Notes: generated by a model from the letters alone, not told the origin. A stretch of 64,000 bases of DNA from Psoroptes ovis (GCA_002943765.1 PQWQ01000027.1:558001-622000), one strand, 5' to 3'; numbered from the stretch's first letter, positions 35,491 to 47,287 are shown. Made by a program: numbers and translations.

Positions 35491-36108
35491 CAACATTTGA
35501 TTGATTTACATTGTTTTTATTCTTGTAATCATTTTAAATTCTTTTTTATTAGTTCATTTTTATATGTATTCATTATTTTATTATTACTTTTTTTAAAAAT
35601 TCAAAATCAAAATAATTATCAGTTACTCATATTTGAATAATATTTATTAATTTTTCCATTTAAACATGAATAAATCATTTTATAAAGTAAACAGATTTGA
35701 ATTGATTTCAATTAATTTGTTGAAATGAATTTAAATTATTTTAAATTTTTTAAAAAATCCACTGATGTGACTATTGTCATCCAAACAGCGTTAACAAAAA
35801 TACAACCACCACCACCACCAAGCACACATTTATGTCAAATCAGGGCCGCGCATGCTAACATTCATGATAATCGTCGTATATAATATAATTTCATTTAATG
35901 AATACCTTTTTTTCTTTTGAGTGGAAATAAATAAAATTTTTTTTTGTATTTCTTTTCATTCAGTTTTATATTAACAGGTTTGTTGATTTTCACTCGTGTG
36001 TGTATTGAACAAAAAATAAAATAAAATAAACCAAAAATAATAGACCGATTTCATTTGATTACAACAACAACAACAACAGCAACAATAGATTAATGATAAT
36101 AGAAAACA
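35491..36108. other. Intergenic, no gene seen
   Basis: 618 bp between plus-strand genes: 3' flank of the bZIP gene and promoter/5' UTR of the TACC gene, with a small GC-richer patch GGGCCGCGCATGC near 35844. Nothing else recognised. Confidence 0.6.
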
Positions 36109-37161
36109 ATGGCCGATACGAATGATGAATCTGCCACAAAATTAATTAATGAAAATTATCAACCATCAATGAGCACTGAATATAATTTCCATCAAAATGA
36201 AAATAATAATGATTATCATTATGTTCAAAATAATTTCAATGATGATGAACAAACATCATCATCATCATCGATAGCAACAACAAATAATCAAATTCAATCA
36301 AATCATATCGATAATGATAATGATTTAATAATGATGAATAATAATAATAATGATAATAAACAAGAAGAATCATGTAATCATGAAATGATGAAACCTTATA
36401 TGACAAAAATTACGACAATAATTCATACAAATAATAATATGAATAATAGAATTAATGGTAATAATAATGATGATAATGATGATGAACATGAACATAATGA
36501 TGAATTAGTTGATGAAAAAATTGATTATAAAAATGATACAAATGATATGAATCATAATGATAATGAATCTGAATGGAAATCATTATTCAATCATTTATTA
36601 ATATATAATGAATACATTATGGATGAAACAATGAAAAAAATATCCATATATGAAAAAGAAATATCACAAAAAGATGATGAATTGAAAAAATCAAATTTAA
36701 TCATTGATCAATTAGGGAAAGATATTAATGATATTGAAAAAAATTATTATGAAATACATAGTCGTTATGATACGCTACGAACATTGACCAAAGAATTGGA
36801 TGAACGGTTAACGTTAAGAGTGAGCAATAATAAAGAATTGAAAAATCAATTAAAAGAAAAAATTGATGAAAATAATCGTTTGAAACAAGAGCTAAATGAA
36901 GCTGCGTAAGTTTTATTACTATTATTATTCTTATTTTTCAAATTTATGAAATTTATTAAAATTAATTGTTTATTAATTTCATTTTCCAGTGCAAATCAAC
37001 GAGCAAACAGTGAAGCCGTTAGCCTTAAAGCTCAAATAAAACTACTAGAAATGAAAGTGAATAGCTTTCAATCACAATTAGAGCAAAAAAATCGTGAAAA
37101 TGAAGAACTTTCAAACATTGTGAATGAATTGATTAATAATAATAACAATAATAAAAAATGA
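36109..37161 (+). CDS. Transforming acidic coiled-coil (TACC) protein
   Basis: Centrosome/spindle microtubule regulator family (partners: XMAP215/chTOG and Aurora A in other animals). Exons 36109-36905 and 36990-37161 (84-bp intron, GTAAGT..TTCCAG, splitting an Ala codon) give 322 aa. Residues 1-155 are acidic, Asn/Asp-rich and disordered. The C-terminal ~165 residues form one long coiled coil that aligns with the TACC domain: DETMKKISIYEKEISQKDDE, YEIHSRYDTLRTLTKELDER, and after the junction NSEAVSLKAQIKLLEMKV, then SQLEQKNRENEELSNIVNEL, which mirrors the family ending LQQKNQEIEELTKICDEL. Small compared with vertebrate TACC1-3; the single N-terminal acidic region replaces their long repeats. 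Tail-to-tail with carbonic anhydrase. Confidence 0.87.
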
Positions 37162-37544
37162 TTTAAATGATTCATGAAACTCATGCTTCGTATTGATTTA
37201 CAAACGATTATTATTCAAATCAAATCTATCAAATCACTCAAAAATTCAATTCAAACAAAATACTTCTAAACATTCTCTTATTAATCAAAATAACCATATT
37301 GTGGCCTATTAATTAATTTAAATAATTATAAAAAAAATGAAACAATTCTGATCATTTATAATTTCCATTTATAATTTTTCAATTATTTCATTTATGTGTT
37401 ATCACTTTGTTGTATTATCATTTTGGAAAACAAAACAAACAAAAATAATTGATGATTAATTCATTTATTGAAAATAATAATAACGAATAAACTTTGTAAA
37501 TTTTCAAAAATCAAAAAATAAATTATTAATCTTTGAATGATCAA
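37162..37544. terminator. 3' ends of TACC (+) and carbonic anhydrase (-)
   Basis: 383 bp between convergent stop codons. AATAAA on the plus strand near 37485 and, for the minus-strand gene, TTTATT at 37464-37469 (AATAAA on the minus strand) overlap in the same short stretch, so the two transcripts probably overlap at their 3' ends. Confidence 0.45.
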
Positions 37545-38691
37545 TTAACAATTATTACGAACATGTATGATTTGTCGACCATTTAATGGCTGAACTGGTC
37601 GGAAATTTTCCTGTACATTTGTTGAATGATAAATTTCATCCAATGAAAATGATTTAAAATAATTATTCACTTCTTTACGATAATATGATATTTGTCGAAA
37701 TTTATCCAGCTGTTTTCGGGTACAAGGAATCGGATGTTCAAATATTATCCATGTAACTGTTTCCCATAGGGGTGGTGTTGTCAGTGAACCTAGATATGTA
37801 AAATATGAACGATTTTCCGGTAATAGTTCCATTATGTTTATTGATTTTTCAATTTCTTTCATTGATCCTTTATATTTGATATCAATGATTTCATTACATA
37901 TATGTTCTAATGATGATGATGTTTTTGTTATAAGATTATCATCGTGAATAGCTTCAAGAAATACAGCGATGACTGCCAAGCCATCTTTTGATACAGATGC
38001 TTCACGTGCTGATGAATAAAGATCACAATTCCAATGTACAAAATGTAACTATTTTTTTTCGAAAATGATAAGAAAATAATTAAGCAACATCATTCAAAAA
38101 TACCTCAGCTGAATATGGTTTTCCATCGATAATATGTTCGGAACCACAATTACAATTTTTGCCCCAATGTGCATGAAATTGTATTAATTTATAACGATGA
38201 TTTAATGGTCCACCTTCGATAACTAAATTAATTAATGAATTGGTTAATTAATTGATTGATTAAGTGATATTGATATTACACAACAACATACAAGCTTGAT
38301 CACCCGAATCATATGGTATATCGACACGCCAACCAAAATATGTTTCATCTTTAGGATTACGTATCCGCAAACCATTGATTGATGATGGATAATTAATTTT
38401 CAATGGTGGTAATTCTAAATTTTGTTGATTCAACACACATTGATCACGTTTTATATTGATTGGTGATTGTCTGGTGCCTATCAATGATATTGGATAATCT
38501 TCATACCATAATGATGGATCTACGATCAGGGTCAAGGATAATTAGACAAATGTTTACCAACATACTAATTTTAATAAAAATTCAAAAAATTTACGTGATG
38601 AATTAGGTCTACGATGTTTGTTGGTTGATTTTTTTCTTGAAAAATATTCAAAATATTTTGTTAAATGATTACGAACCATAAAACGATTCAT
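37545..38691 (-). CDS. Alpha-class carbonic anhydrase
   Basis: Zinc enzyme interconverting CO2 and bicarbonate. Exons on the minus strand: 38691-38595, 38519-38292, 38222-38104 and 38048-37545 (introns 75, 69 and 55 bp) give 315 aa; the first exon is inferred from an in-frame ATG and matching splice phases. QSPINIK opens the core. All three zinc ligands are present: two His in QFHAHWG and one in ELHFVHWN; the support residues Gln before FHAHWG, Glu of GSEH and Glu before LHFVHW are also kept, as is the LTTPP Thr gate. The usual proton-shuttle His (human CA II His64) appears replaced by Phe (DETYFGWRV). The N-terminus, MNRFMVRNHLTKYF followed by many Lys/Arg, has no signal peptide and could be mitochondrial. 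Likely active, perhaps slower. Confidence 0.88.
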
Positions 38692-39124
38692 TTGGTCAAT
38701 TATTCAATCAATGAATTATTTTAAATCCAATTTAAGAAAATTCAAAAATTTAAACAAAACACAAATATATTTCTCAATATCTTTGTTCAATTTCAAGGAT
38801 AAACATTTACAAAATTACGATTATTGATTGATTCGATTCGATCAAAATACTTGGTGTATTGATATATTATGATCATCATGTTTCGTTATTTATTTATTTA
38901 ATTCATTTATTCATTCAACTTTACAGCCATTTGGTCAATTGATGATCAAAATACATCATAAACAATCAAATGATACCATATATATTCACTCTCGAATACC
39001 TCTACCAGTGAAATTATCTTTTTTGTTGCAATTATCATTAACTGTGAAATCGCTTGCAATTAAAAATTGTACATTTCCTTGTTTCAAATACATTTGAATA
39101 TCTTCTGTTCGTTTTAGTTTGAAG
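38692..39124. other. Upstream flank of carbonic anhydrase, start of the gene-free segment
   Basis: 433 AT-rich bases upstream of the carbonic anhydrase start codon. Nothing recognised; any promoter or 5' UTR exon for that gene should be here or further right. Confidence 0.5.
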
Positions 39125-39281
39125 ATCAACCCTTAGCACTCGAGGCATTTACAGCGCAAGCGAGCCAGCAGCTCGACAATTTTTCACACTCATGTAAAAT
39201 GGTGACTGAGGGGCGCCTATCGAGTTGCTGCATTACATCTAATGGTGAGTGATGCTCAGCGCTCGAGTGCTAGGGGTTGAT
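39125..39281. mobile_element. Unclassified TIR element, 157 bp
   Basis: Left end ATCAACCCTTAGCACTCGAG and right end CTCGAGTGCTAGGGGTTGAT are inverted repeats of 20 bp with one mismatch. The interior is visibly GC-richer than its surroundings (GCGCAAGCGAGCCAGCAGC, GGGGCGCC). No open frame, so non-autonomous. I could not find a convincing target-site duplication, so the superfamily is open. Confidence 0.7.
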
Positions 39282-39674
39282 TCTTTGATTGATTGATGTG
39301 TTGTTGATTCAAAAACCACTGATTTTTGTTTTTTTCTCGAATTTTAATTGATTTTCAATTAGTGTTATCGAAAAAAATCAATGATGGTGGCCTTGTAATT
39401 TTTTTTTTCTTCGATTAACACAAATATTTAAACGCGCAAACTTTTCAATCATTATGCTGATTATATTGATGATTTCATAAATTTGAATATATGTGTGTTG
39501 AATCAAAGTATTCATTGATTTGATTTGATTGATATGCGATTCAATCAATGATTGATGTGATTATTTTATTTATTTTAATTTTTGTTGAAATAATCCGAAA
39601 AAAGTTTTTTCTCTTTGAAATATTAATGAAAAATGAAAGTTCAATATTTTCGAGTGATTACTTTCACAAAAAAT
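39282..39674. other. Gene-free AT-rich spacer
   Basis: 393 bp, between the TIR element and the composite repeat. No structure seen apart from a 9-T run. Confidence 0.6.
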
Positions 39675-39747
39675 TCATGAAAATCTGAGGCTGTAGTATG
39701 TGAAAATTTTAGAAAATTCTGAAAAAATCTTAGGCCATCTCGGAGAA
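39675..39747. repeat. Degenerate satellite units ahead of palindromic element copy 1
   Basis: Two degraded 44-bp-type units (AAAATCTGAGGCTGTAGTA.., AAAAAATCTTAGGCCATC). The same kind of degenerate units precede copy 2 (41221-41323), so they belong to a larger composite repeat. Confidence 0.6.
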
Positions 39748-40105
39748 ATTGCTTCAAATTTTTGACGTAATAGTACGTCAGCGGCATTTTCCAACTCTAA
39801 AGTTTTTGCACGTATTACTACGTCATCGACGTTTTTAACATGATTGGTTTTTATAGCCGGCAGAAAATGAATGTTTCGACGAAAGACAGCCGGCATTCAT
39901 TAAAAGCAAGCTGTATTCTGACGTAATAATACGTCAGAAAATGTTTTTAGTATGCATGTCAAAACGTATTGATACGTCCACTGTTCTAGATTCGAAATTA
40001 CAAATCATCAAAAAATTGCCCAATCAATTCCACAAAAACTTATCAATATTGAATGCCGGAGGTTTGTATCTCTGAAAATTCATGAGAAATTCATCAAAAT
40101 CTAAG
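39748..40105. repeat. Palindromic ACGTA/TACGT element, copy 1 (358 bp)
   Basis: Non-coding element from ATTGCTTCAAATTTTTGACG to TTCATCAAAATCTAAG. Four inverted ACGTA-N4-TACGT palindromes are present: 39763-39780 (TGACGTA-ATAG-TACGTCA), 39810-39823 (ACGTA-TTAC-TACGT), 39919-39936 (TGACGTA-ATAA-TACGTCA) and 39964-39977 (ACGTA-TTGA-TACGT), all with 4-nt spacers. Two AGCCGGCA motifs lie in the middle. Related to copy 2 at 41324-41677 along its whole length. No frame longer than about 70 codons. Confidence 0.85.
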
Positions 40106-41323
40106 TCTTTGGAAATTTTCTAAAAATTCATAAAAATCTAAGGCTATAGTACGTGGAAAATTTTGGAAAAATCGAAAAAATCTAAGGCTATCCATCGTCA
40201 AAATTTTTGAATTTTTCGAAAAAATCTAAGGCTATAGTACGTGGAAAATTTTGAAAAAATCGAAAAAATCTAAGGCTATCCATCGTCAAAATTTTTGAAT
40301 TTTTCGAAAAAATCTAAGGCTATAGTACGTGGAAAATTTTGAAAAAATCGAAAAAATCTAAGGCTATCCATCGTCAAAATTTTTGAATTTTTCGAAAAAA
40401 TCTAAGGCTATAGTACGTGGAAAATTTTGAAAAAATCGAAAAAATCTAAGGCTATCCATCGTCAAAATTTTTCAAAAAATCGAAAAAATCTAAGGCTATC
40501 CATCGATGAAATTTTTGAAAAAATCGAAAAAATCTAAGGCTATCCATCGTCAAAATTTTTGATTTTTTCGAAAAAATCTAAGGCTATAGTACGTGGAAAT
40601 TTTTGAAAAAATCGAAAAAATTAAGGCTATCCATCGTCAAAATTTTTGAGAATTTCGAAAAAATCTAAGGCTATCCATCGTCAAAATTTTTCAAAAAATC
40701 GAAAAAATCTAAGGCTATAGTACGTGGAAATTTTTGAAAAAATCGAAAAAATCTAAGGCTTTATTACGTGGAAATTTTTGATTTTTTCGAAAAAATCTAA
40801 GGCTAACCATCGTCAAAATTTTTCGAAAAATCGAAAAAATCTAAGGCTATCCATCGTCAAAATTTTTGAAAATTTTGAAAAAATCTAAGACTATTGCCTT
40901 TGAAAATTTTTCAAAAAATCGAAAAAATCTAAGGCTATCCATCGTCAAAATTTTCGAAAATTTCGAAAAAATCTAAGGCTTTATTACGTGGAAATTTTTG
41001 AAAAATTCATCAAAATCTAAGGCTATCCATCGTCAAAATTTTTCAAAAAATCGAAAAAATCTAAGGCTATCCATCGATGAAATTTTTGAAAAAATCGAAA
41101 AAATCTAAGGCTATCCATCGTTAAAATTTTCGAAAATTTCGAAAAAATCTAAGGCTTTATTACGTGGAAATTTTTGAAAAATTCACAAAAATCTAAGGCT
41201 TTAGTACGTGGAAATTTTTGACAAATATGAAAAAATCTGACGCTACAGTACCAGGAAATTTTGAAAAATTCTGTAAAAATCTAAGAGTATAATCATAGGA
41301 AATTTTTAAAAAAATCGGATAAA
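40106..41323. repeat. 44-bp satellite array B, first block
   Basis: Same satellite family as array A, same 44-bp period (TCTAAGGC at 40181, 40225, 40269 and on). From about 40137 to 40490 it forms an 88-bp dimer in which TATAGTACGTGG units alternate with TATCCATCGTC units; later units diverge (TTTATTACGTGG, TATCCATCGATG). It becomes degenerate toward 41220-41323. Confidence 0.92.
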
Positions 41324-41677
41324 ATTGCTTCAAATTTTTGACGCAATAGTACGTCAGCGGCATTTTCAACTAAATTTTTTTGTCGGCATTACTACGTCAC
41401 CGGCGTTTTGAGCATGATTTTTTTCTGAAGCCGGCAGAAATTAAACGTTTTGACATAACAAAGCCGGCATTTATTGAAAGCAAGCTGTATTATGACGGAT
41501 TAATACGTCAGAAAATGTTTATTAATTGCATGTTAAAACGTATCGATACGTTACCGGCTCTGGACTTGAAATAACAAATCACCCTAAACTTCGCGATCAA
41601 TTTCCCAAGAACTTAACATTGTTGAACGCCGGAGGTGTGTATCTCTGAAAATTCATGAGAAATTCATCAAAATCTAA
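41324..41677. repeat. Palindromic ACGTA/TACGT element, copy 2 (354 bp)
   Basis: Diverged duplicate of the element at 39748-40105, same order and orientation. The four palindrome positions are kept but partly decayed: TGACGCA-ATAG-TACGTCA, GGCATTACTACGTC, TGACGGA-TTAA-TACGTCA, and ACGTA-TCGA-TACGT. TACGT half-sites are better conserved than their partners. Ends with ATTCATGAGAAATTCATCAA as in copy 1. Confidence 0.85.
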
Positions 41678-42055
41678 GGCTATACATTGACAAAATTTTT
41701 GAAAAATTCACAAAAATCTAAGGCTATAGTACGCAGAAATTTTTGAAAATTTCGAAAAAATCTAAGGCTATCCATCGTCAAAATTTTTGAGAATTTCGAA
41801 AAAATCTAAGGCTATCCATCGATGAAATTTTTCAATTTTTCGAAAAAATCTAAGGCTATCCATCGTCAAAATTTTTCAAAAATTCACAAAAATCTAAGGT
41901 TATACATCGAAAAAGTTTTTGAAAAATTCACAAAAATCTAAGGCTATAGTACGTGGAAATTTTTTAAAAATTTACAAAAATCTAAGGCTATACATCGACA
42001 AAATTTTTGAAAAATTCATAAAAATCTAAGGCTATAGTACGTGGAAATTTTTGAA
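41678..42055. repeat. 44-bp satellite array B, second block
   Basis: About eight units of the same satellite following element copy 2, with TATCCATCGTC, TATACATCGAC and TATAGTACGTGG variants. The array stops at about 42055, where unique AT-rich sequence starts. Confidence 0.9.
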
Positions 42056-45000
42056 AATCATTTATTTGTTTATTTAAAACAAATTCAAATTGATATGAAA
42101 TTTAATGAATTTATCCATTTTTTTAGTAAAAACCAAGATTAATAATTATTAAAGCATTGGGAACGAAATGATGAATTAAAATTGCCGAAAAAATTAAATG
42201 AAACGTTATGTAAATCATCATTGAAATTAACTCGACACATTCAAAATTCATTAATCGTTCATCATAGACAAAAGCCATTCAAGTAAATATTCAAGCCGAG
42301 TATTTGATAAATTTTGCGGCACATTAAAAAATTTAACCGTCCGGAAAAAATGATTTCATTCGCTTTCAGAATTTTCAAAATGAATCAACGGATGTTTTCA
42401 ACCAATGAAAATCAATGAATGTTGAACGGCAGCGGCGGCAGCATTTGAAAATCATTTCAAACAAATCAATTGAATCCATAGTCATTATTCCAAGCAATTA
42501 TCATCATCATTTGATGGTAATAAATTTGAAAAAATCAAAATCATTATCGAAGCCACGATATTCACATTAAATTCAATGGTTAATCATAATGGCAAATAAT
42601 AATGACACAGTTATAGCTTGACGAATAATCGAAATCATTTAACCATTCAACCATGGCTAAATAATTTTGTTTATTCCGTATAATTATCGTTGGAGATATA
42701 TGCATGGTCATTATCGGTCATTACTGGTCATTATTTGGCTATTATTTGGCCATTTTCGCCAATATATGGGCGTTTTTCCGAGCCGTTGATCGAAATCGGC
42801 CGAGTTGTTTGAACTTTTTCATTTGTAAATTATTGAATTTCTATGAATGAATCAAAACTTACAAAATGAGTGTAATCATTTCATGCATTGATTGATTCAA
42901 TGATATTGATTTATTCAATTTGATTGTTCAGTGTACATGATTTTTCAATCAAAATCTATCAAAAACAAAGTAAAATTAAACAAAACAAAACGTATTTCGT
43001 CATTTGAAACAAAGCAAGGCAAGTGATTGAGAGAAGAAGTGAACAAAATCAATATTCAATTGATTAAATTTAATATTTTTGATATTGTCATTTGTTTGTT
43101 TGTGTTTGTACAAACAAACAAACAAATAAACGAACGAATAAACAAACAAAACGAACGAAATTCTTTGAACTCTGAAAATCTCTGATGATTTTTCGATTCG
43201 AGAAAAATTGAAAGATTATTGAATTTATTTGTTATTTGAAACAGTGTACATTTGAGTTTTTGTTTGTTCAATTTTATCAGGGCTATAACTTCAAATAAAT
43301 CGAAACAAAACGTTTGAAATGAAATATATTTTACCATTAATCTCGATAATTTGTACTTTTTTTTGTTTTGTTCAGTAATTCTCTGATACAATTTGTGTAC
43401 CATGCTGTGATCGCAAGCAAGCAAGTAAATCCAAAGCAAATATCGATCAAATATTCAAATTGTACATACAATTAAATGCATTTGATCGGTTATAAATTCA
43501 GTTGAAATTACTCAAATCAACTAAATCCGATCGTTGTATTGAAATTTGGATCAAAATTCAAATAGGAAAATGATGACAGAATTGAATTCATGGACCAATA
43601 TATTCGACACAATTCAAAGTTAATTAAAATTTTTGTTTTTATTATTTGATTGAATTAATTTAGGTTTTGAAATGAATAAAATATTGGAATTCCGATTCGA
43701 AAAATTCCTGAACAATTAATTTTGCATTAAACACATGAAAAGTATTAATCTCACATCATAATGTATTTTTTATATGAGATCAAAATTCATTGAAAATTAG
43801 AATTGAAAAGAACAATCGATGAATAAATGAATTAAATAGATCCTAAATGAATTTGTTGATTGAATATTATTGATCGATTCGATCCGATCCGATCGGATAT
43901 TCAATTTCGCCTTCATTATTATTATTATAATCGGTATTGATTACAAATGAATTCTAATAAATGCAAGAATTTCGTACGAAAGCTTTCGATTTGTACAAAC
44001 ATAAATGCGAAATTCAATCAAAAATCTATTATTCAAAGTATTATTAACCAAGTTATATTGAATTCTAAGCTGAAAACCAATCAATATTCATTCATTTATT
44101 CATTTACTCATTCATTCATTCATTATCGATTATGAATAATGCACATTACTATTCAATTCTATTCTATTTAATAAAAGATAATTTTGGTTAAATTTGGTTA
44201 AATGAATAATGTACGAAGTAATGATAATATTATCGATATTATTAGCAGCATTATATGGTATCAGAGAAATGGTACAAATATAAAATAAATACCAGATAAC
44301 GATAAACGGATGTTATCGGAAACAAAACGAGCAACAAACTCCGAGAAAAAAAATACGAAAAATATTTCCGTTTAATGTATTTTGTGCAGAAATTGTTTTT
44401 GAATCAAAGAAATGATAAAAAAAACCAAATACATGGATCGATTGATTGATTGATAAATTTTAATCAAATTTTGAATTAAATTTAACAAATTTGAATCAAT
44501 GATTACTCAACGGTATTCATTCAAAGATAATTTCCGAGAATATCGATCAAATTTCAATCAATATTCATTATTAAAGTAATCAAATAATGGCAAATTCTTT
44601 CGTAAATGAACAAATGAATCCTAATTGCCATCAATTGACACAGGTATCAATGAATTTCTTGTGTTTTACTGATCAAAACTGATCCATTATCTTCTAAGGC
44701 ATACCTTTTTTTCCAGCGAACAAACACCTTAACCATATACCAGGTTCTAACGACCATATAGCACCTCTGAAACTAAGGACTTGCCTGTACTTTAGTCAAA
44801 GTTGAAGTTGAACTGAAACTGTGTGCATTGTTCATTTATTTATTTATTCATTCACCGATTTATTTCTAATTTTGCACATGATCATCATCATCATTGTTTA
44901 GTTGTTTGCTTGGTTTAGTCTCATTTCATTGTTTAGTCACTAAAAGTTTATTTTCAATTGAAAATAAAAATGATTTTCATATTCATTTTCATTTCATTCC

Positions 45001-47060
45001 GGTAATGGTGTTGGTGTATGACGGTAAAGCTACACATCGGCGCAATCACATTTGATTGTCGTTTCTGTGTGTGTGTTTGAATAAATAAAAGCAAAAACCT
45101 CATAGAAAAATGAATTTTTCAGCCTTCAATCTTCTCGTATTTGTTTCATTTAATATTTTTCGACGAAAATTGAAAATTTCCAATGATTTCCTTATGGAAT
45201 TAGGAAGCAATGTTCATCTTACAATGTTCATCTTACAATCTTCAAAATGTTCATAGTGAATAAACTGAAAAAGCTTTGATTAAATTTTTAAATTTTAACC
45301 TTTCTCTGGTGGTTTCTTGAATTGAATCAATGAGAAAAATGTTGAATTAATATTAAACTATACCCTCATATATGTCTCCATTGAATTCTACGATAATTTC
45401 GAAACGGATTCAAATAAATGTAATTTTCAAAAATTTTTAATTTCAAAATTCATCTATGAAATGATATATGGAAAGCATGCGCCAATATTTTTAATTCTGT
45501 TTTTTTTTCCACTGTTAAAACCATGTGATTTTTGATAATTTTTCAAAGATATTTTTTTCTGAATCAAATGATCATGTAAATATAATTGAAATTTTTAAAA
45601 ATCTAAACCTGAATTCAGTCTTTTTGATTCTCGAAAATTTATTCAAAAATTAAAACCAATGAATTTTTCAATTGAAATTTTTTCAATTAAACACACAGCA
45701 ATCATTGACTAAGCTCTCTTAATTATTCATCAAACACAAAATTTTCATTTGAATAATTTTGAAAAAATTTGAATACAAAATTCACCCTCAAAAAAAATAA
45801 AAATAAAATAAATAAAATGTCATCAAATTGGTAAGTTTGAACAATTATTTTTACTTTGAAATTATTCATTGTCCAACAATCATTCTGATTTAATAAATTA
45901 TTTCAAATAACAAATCGATTTCAATCTGAAAATTCATTTATTTCATTGAAAATTACCCGAAATTTATTTTGAAAATTTTTTGTATCAAATAAATACATGA
46001 ATTCATTACAAAAACACGATTGGCAAACAATCAAAATTGACTGATTCAATAATTCATTTATTTATTTATTTCAAAATAGAAAAATCTTGATTTAGTTTAA
46101 TTAGTTTTAATTACAAAAATGTTTAATTACAAAAAAAAACAAAACAAATTCCATTATAATAATTACAGTTAGAAATATGATGAATTGGTTTTAATTCATT
46201 CATTTTGTCTGTATTTGTATTTTAATGATACACGAAATAAAATCAAATCAAATCAAATTCTGTTTTAACAAAAAAAAAAAAAGAATATTTTCAAATCAAC
46301 TTTGAAAAATTGGTTTTGAAAAATTGCAATTTTCTCTTTTTGATTCATTTTTCCATTTAACTAATCAATCAATCAATCATTGAACCGATCGAATCGATCA
46401 ATCATTATACATTATTTCAATTTTTATTTTTGTTTATTTGTGTTTGATCGTTTGTTTTTGAAAAAAAAAATGATTCATCGAAAAAATAAAACAGAAAAAA
46501 TAAAAGAAATAAAAAACATTTTTTTTGATCAAAGTAAAAAACAAACTGAAATTCATTGATCACTTTGGCTAGATTGTTTTGTTTAGATCTAAAACACTGT
46601 GTTTCTCTTATTATCTGTGCCTGTGTGTTTCTCTGCTATTCTAAGATTCTATATTCTTCAATCAATTTCTTTTGAAATAATTTCAAAAATTTAAAAAAAT
46701 AAAAATATTTTTTCAAAGAAAAAATTCTTTTCTTAATTCAGTTTGTTTTCTTAATTCACCATTGAATCGAATTGGATTGAATTAGATTTTTTTTTTTTTA
46801 AGATTTACTTTGAAGAAATTCTCGATTATTTTCCAAAGAATTATAAGTAAAAATTGATTAAATAATTTTAAAAAAAAACAGAGATGAGTGAATGAATGAA
46901 TGAATGAATTTCTTAGAATTTTAATTTTTAAAAATTCTTGAATTCTTTAAAATTTTTGATTTTTTAAAATTCTTGAATTTTGAATTCAAGTTTTTTAAGA
47001 AATAAACAGAAAAACAAATAAACAAATCTTTCTTCCCCGTATGTGTTTATGTTTTAAATC

Positions 47061-47097
<37 letters not shown>

Positions 47098-47204
47098 GCT
47101 GATTGATTGCCAAGAAATTTGATATTTGATTTGATTCGATATGTTTTTTTTTCGAAAAATAAAAAAAAATTAAAAAATAAATTCTCCATAGAAAAAACAT
47201 TGTA
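42056..47204. other. Gene-free AT-rich segment, 5.1 kb
   Basis: No supported gene. Items seen: a short coding-like stretch at about 42140-42287; degenerate GGTCATTA repeats at 42703-42760; AAAC and ATTC microsatellites (43105-43150, 44088-44125); an isolated ATGTCATCAAATTG followed by a strong donor GTAAGTTTGA at 45817-45840; and a 30+ T homopolymer at about 47066-47096. Otherwise AT-rich simple sequence with frequent stops in all frames. Confidence 0.6.
47066..47096. repeat. Poly-T homopolymer
   Basis: Uninterrupted T tract of about 30 bases after CTTGTA. It accounts for the apparent Lys-rich short frames on the minus strand here, which I do not consider genes. Length is likely to be unstable or mis-sequenced. 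Confidence 0.9.
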
Positions 47205-47287
47205 AAGGGCTGTCCGCAAAGTTTTTGCCCGGTTATATCGTAGCAAATCTTCGGGAATATCGGCAAGGACTTTTCGGACAACCTAAT
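47205..47287. mobile_element. Mariner-like palindromic MITE, copy 2
   Basis: Starts GGGCTGTCCGCAAAGTTTTT, ends GGACTTTTCGGACAACCTAA. Subtype A core GGTTATATCGTAG present. About 80 bp. Confidence 0.85.

Noticed and set aside
39675..39896. 73-codon minus-strand frame in palindromic element copy 1
   Set aside because: Not preserved in copy 2, so chance.
41380..41574. 64-codon plus-strand frame in palindromic element copy 2
   Set aside because: Not preserved in copy 1; no homologue recognised.
44587..44644. Possible small exon ATGGCAAATTC.. to CACAG before GTATCA
   Set aside because: About 19 codons, no acceptor partner and no homologue; donor is weak.
47054..47281. Lys-rich short proteins on the minus strand
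   Set aside because: They are translations of the poly-T tract and of MITE copy 2.
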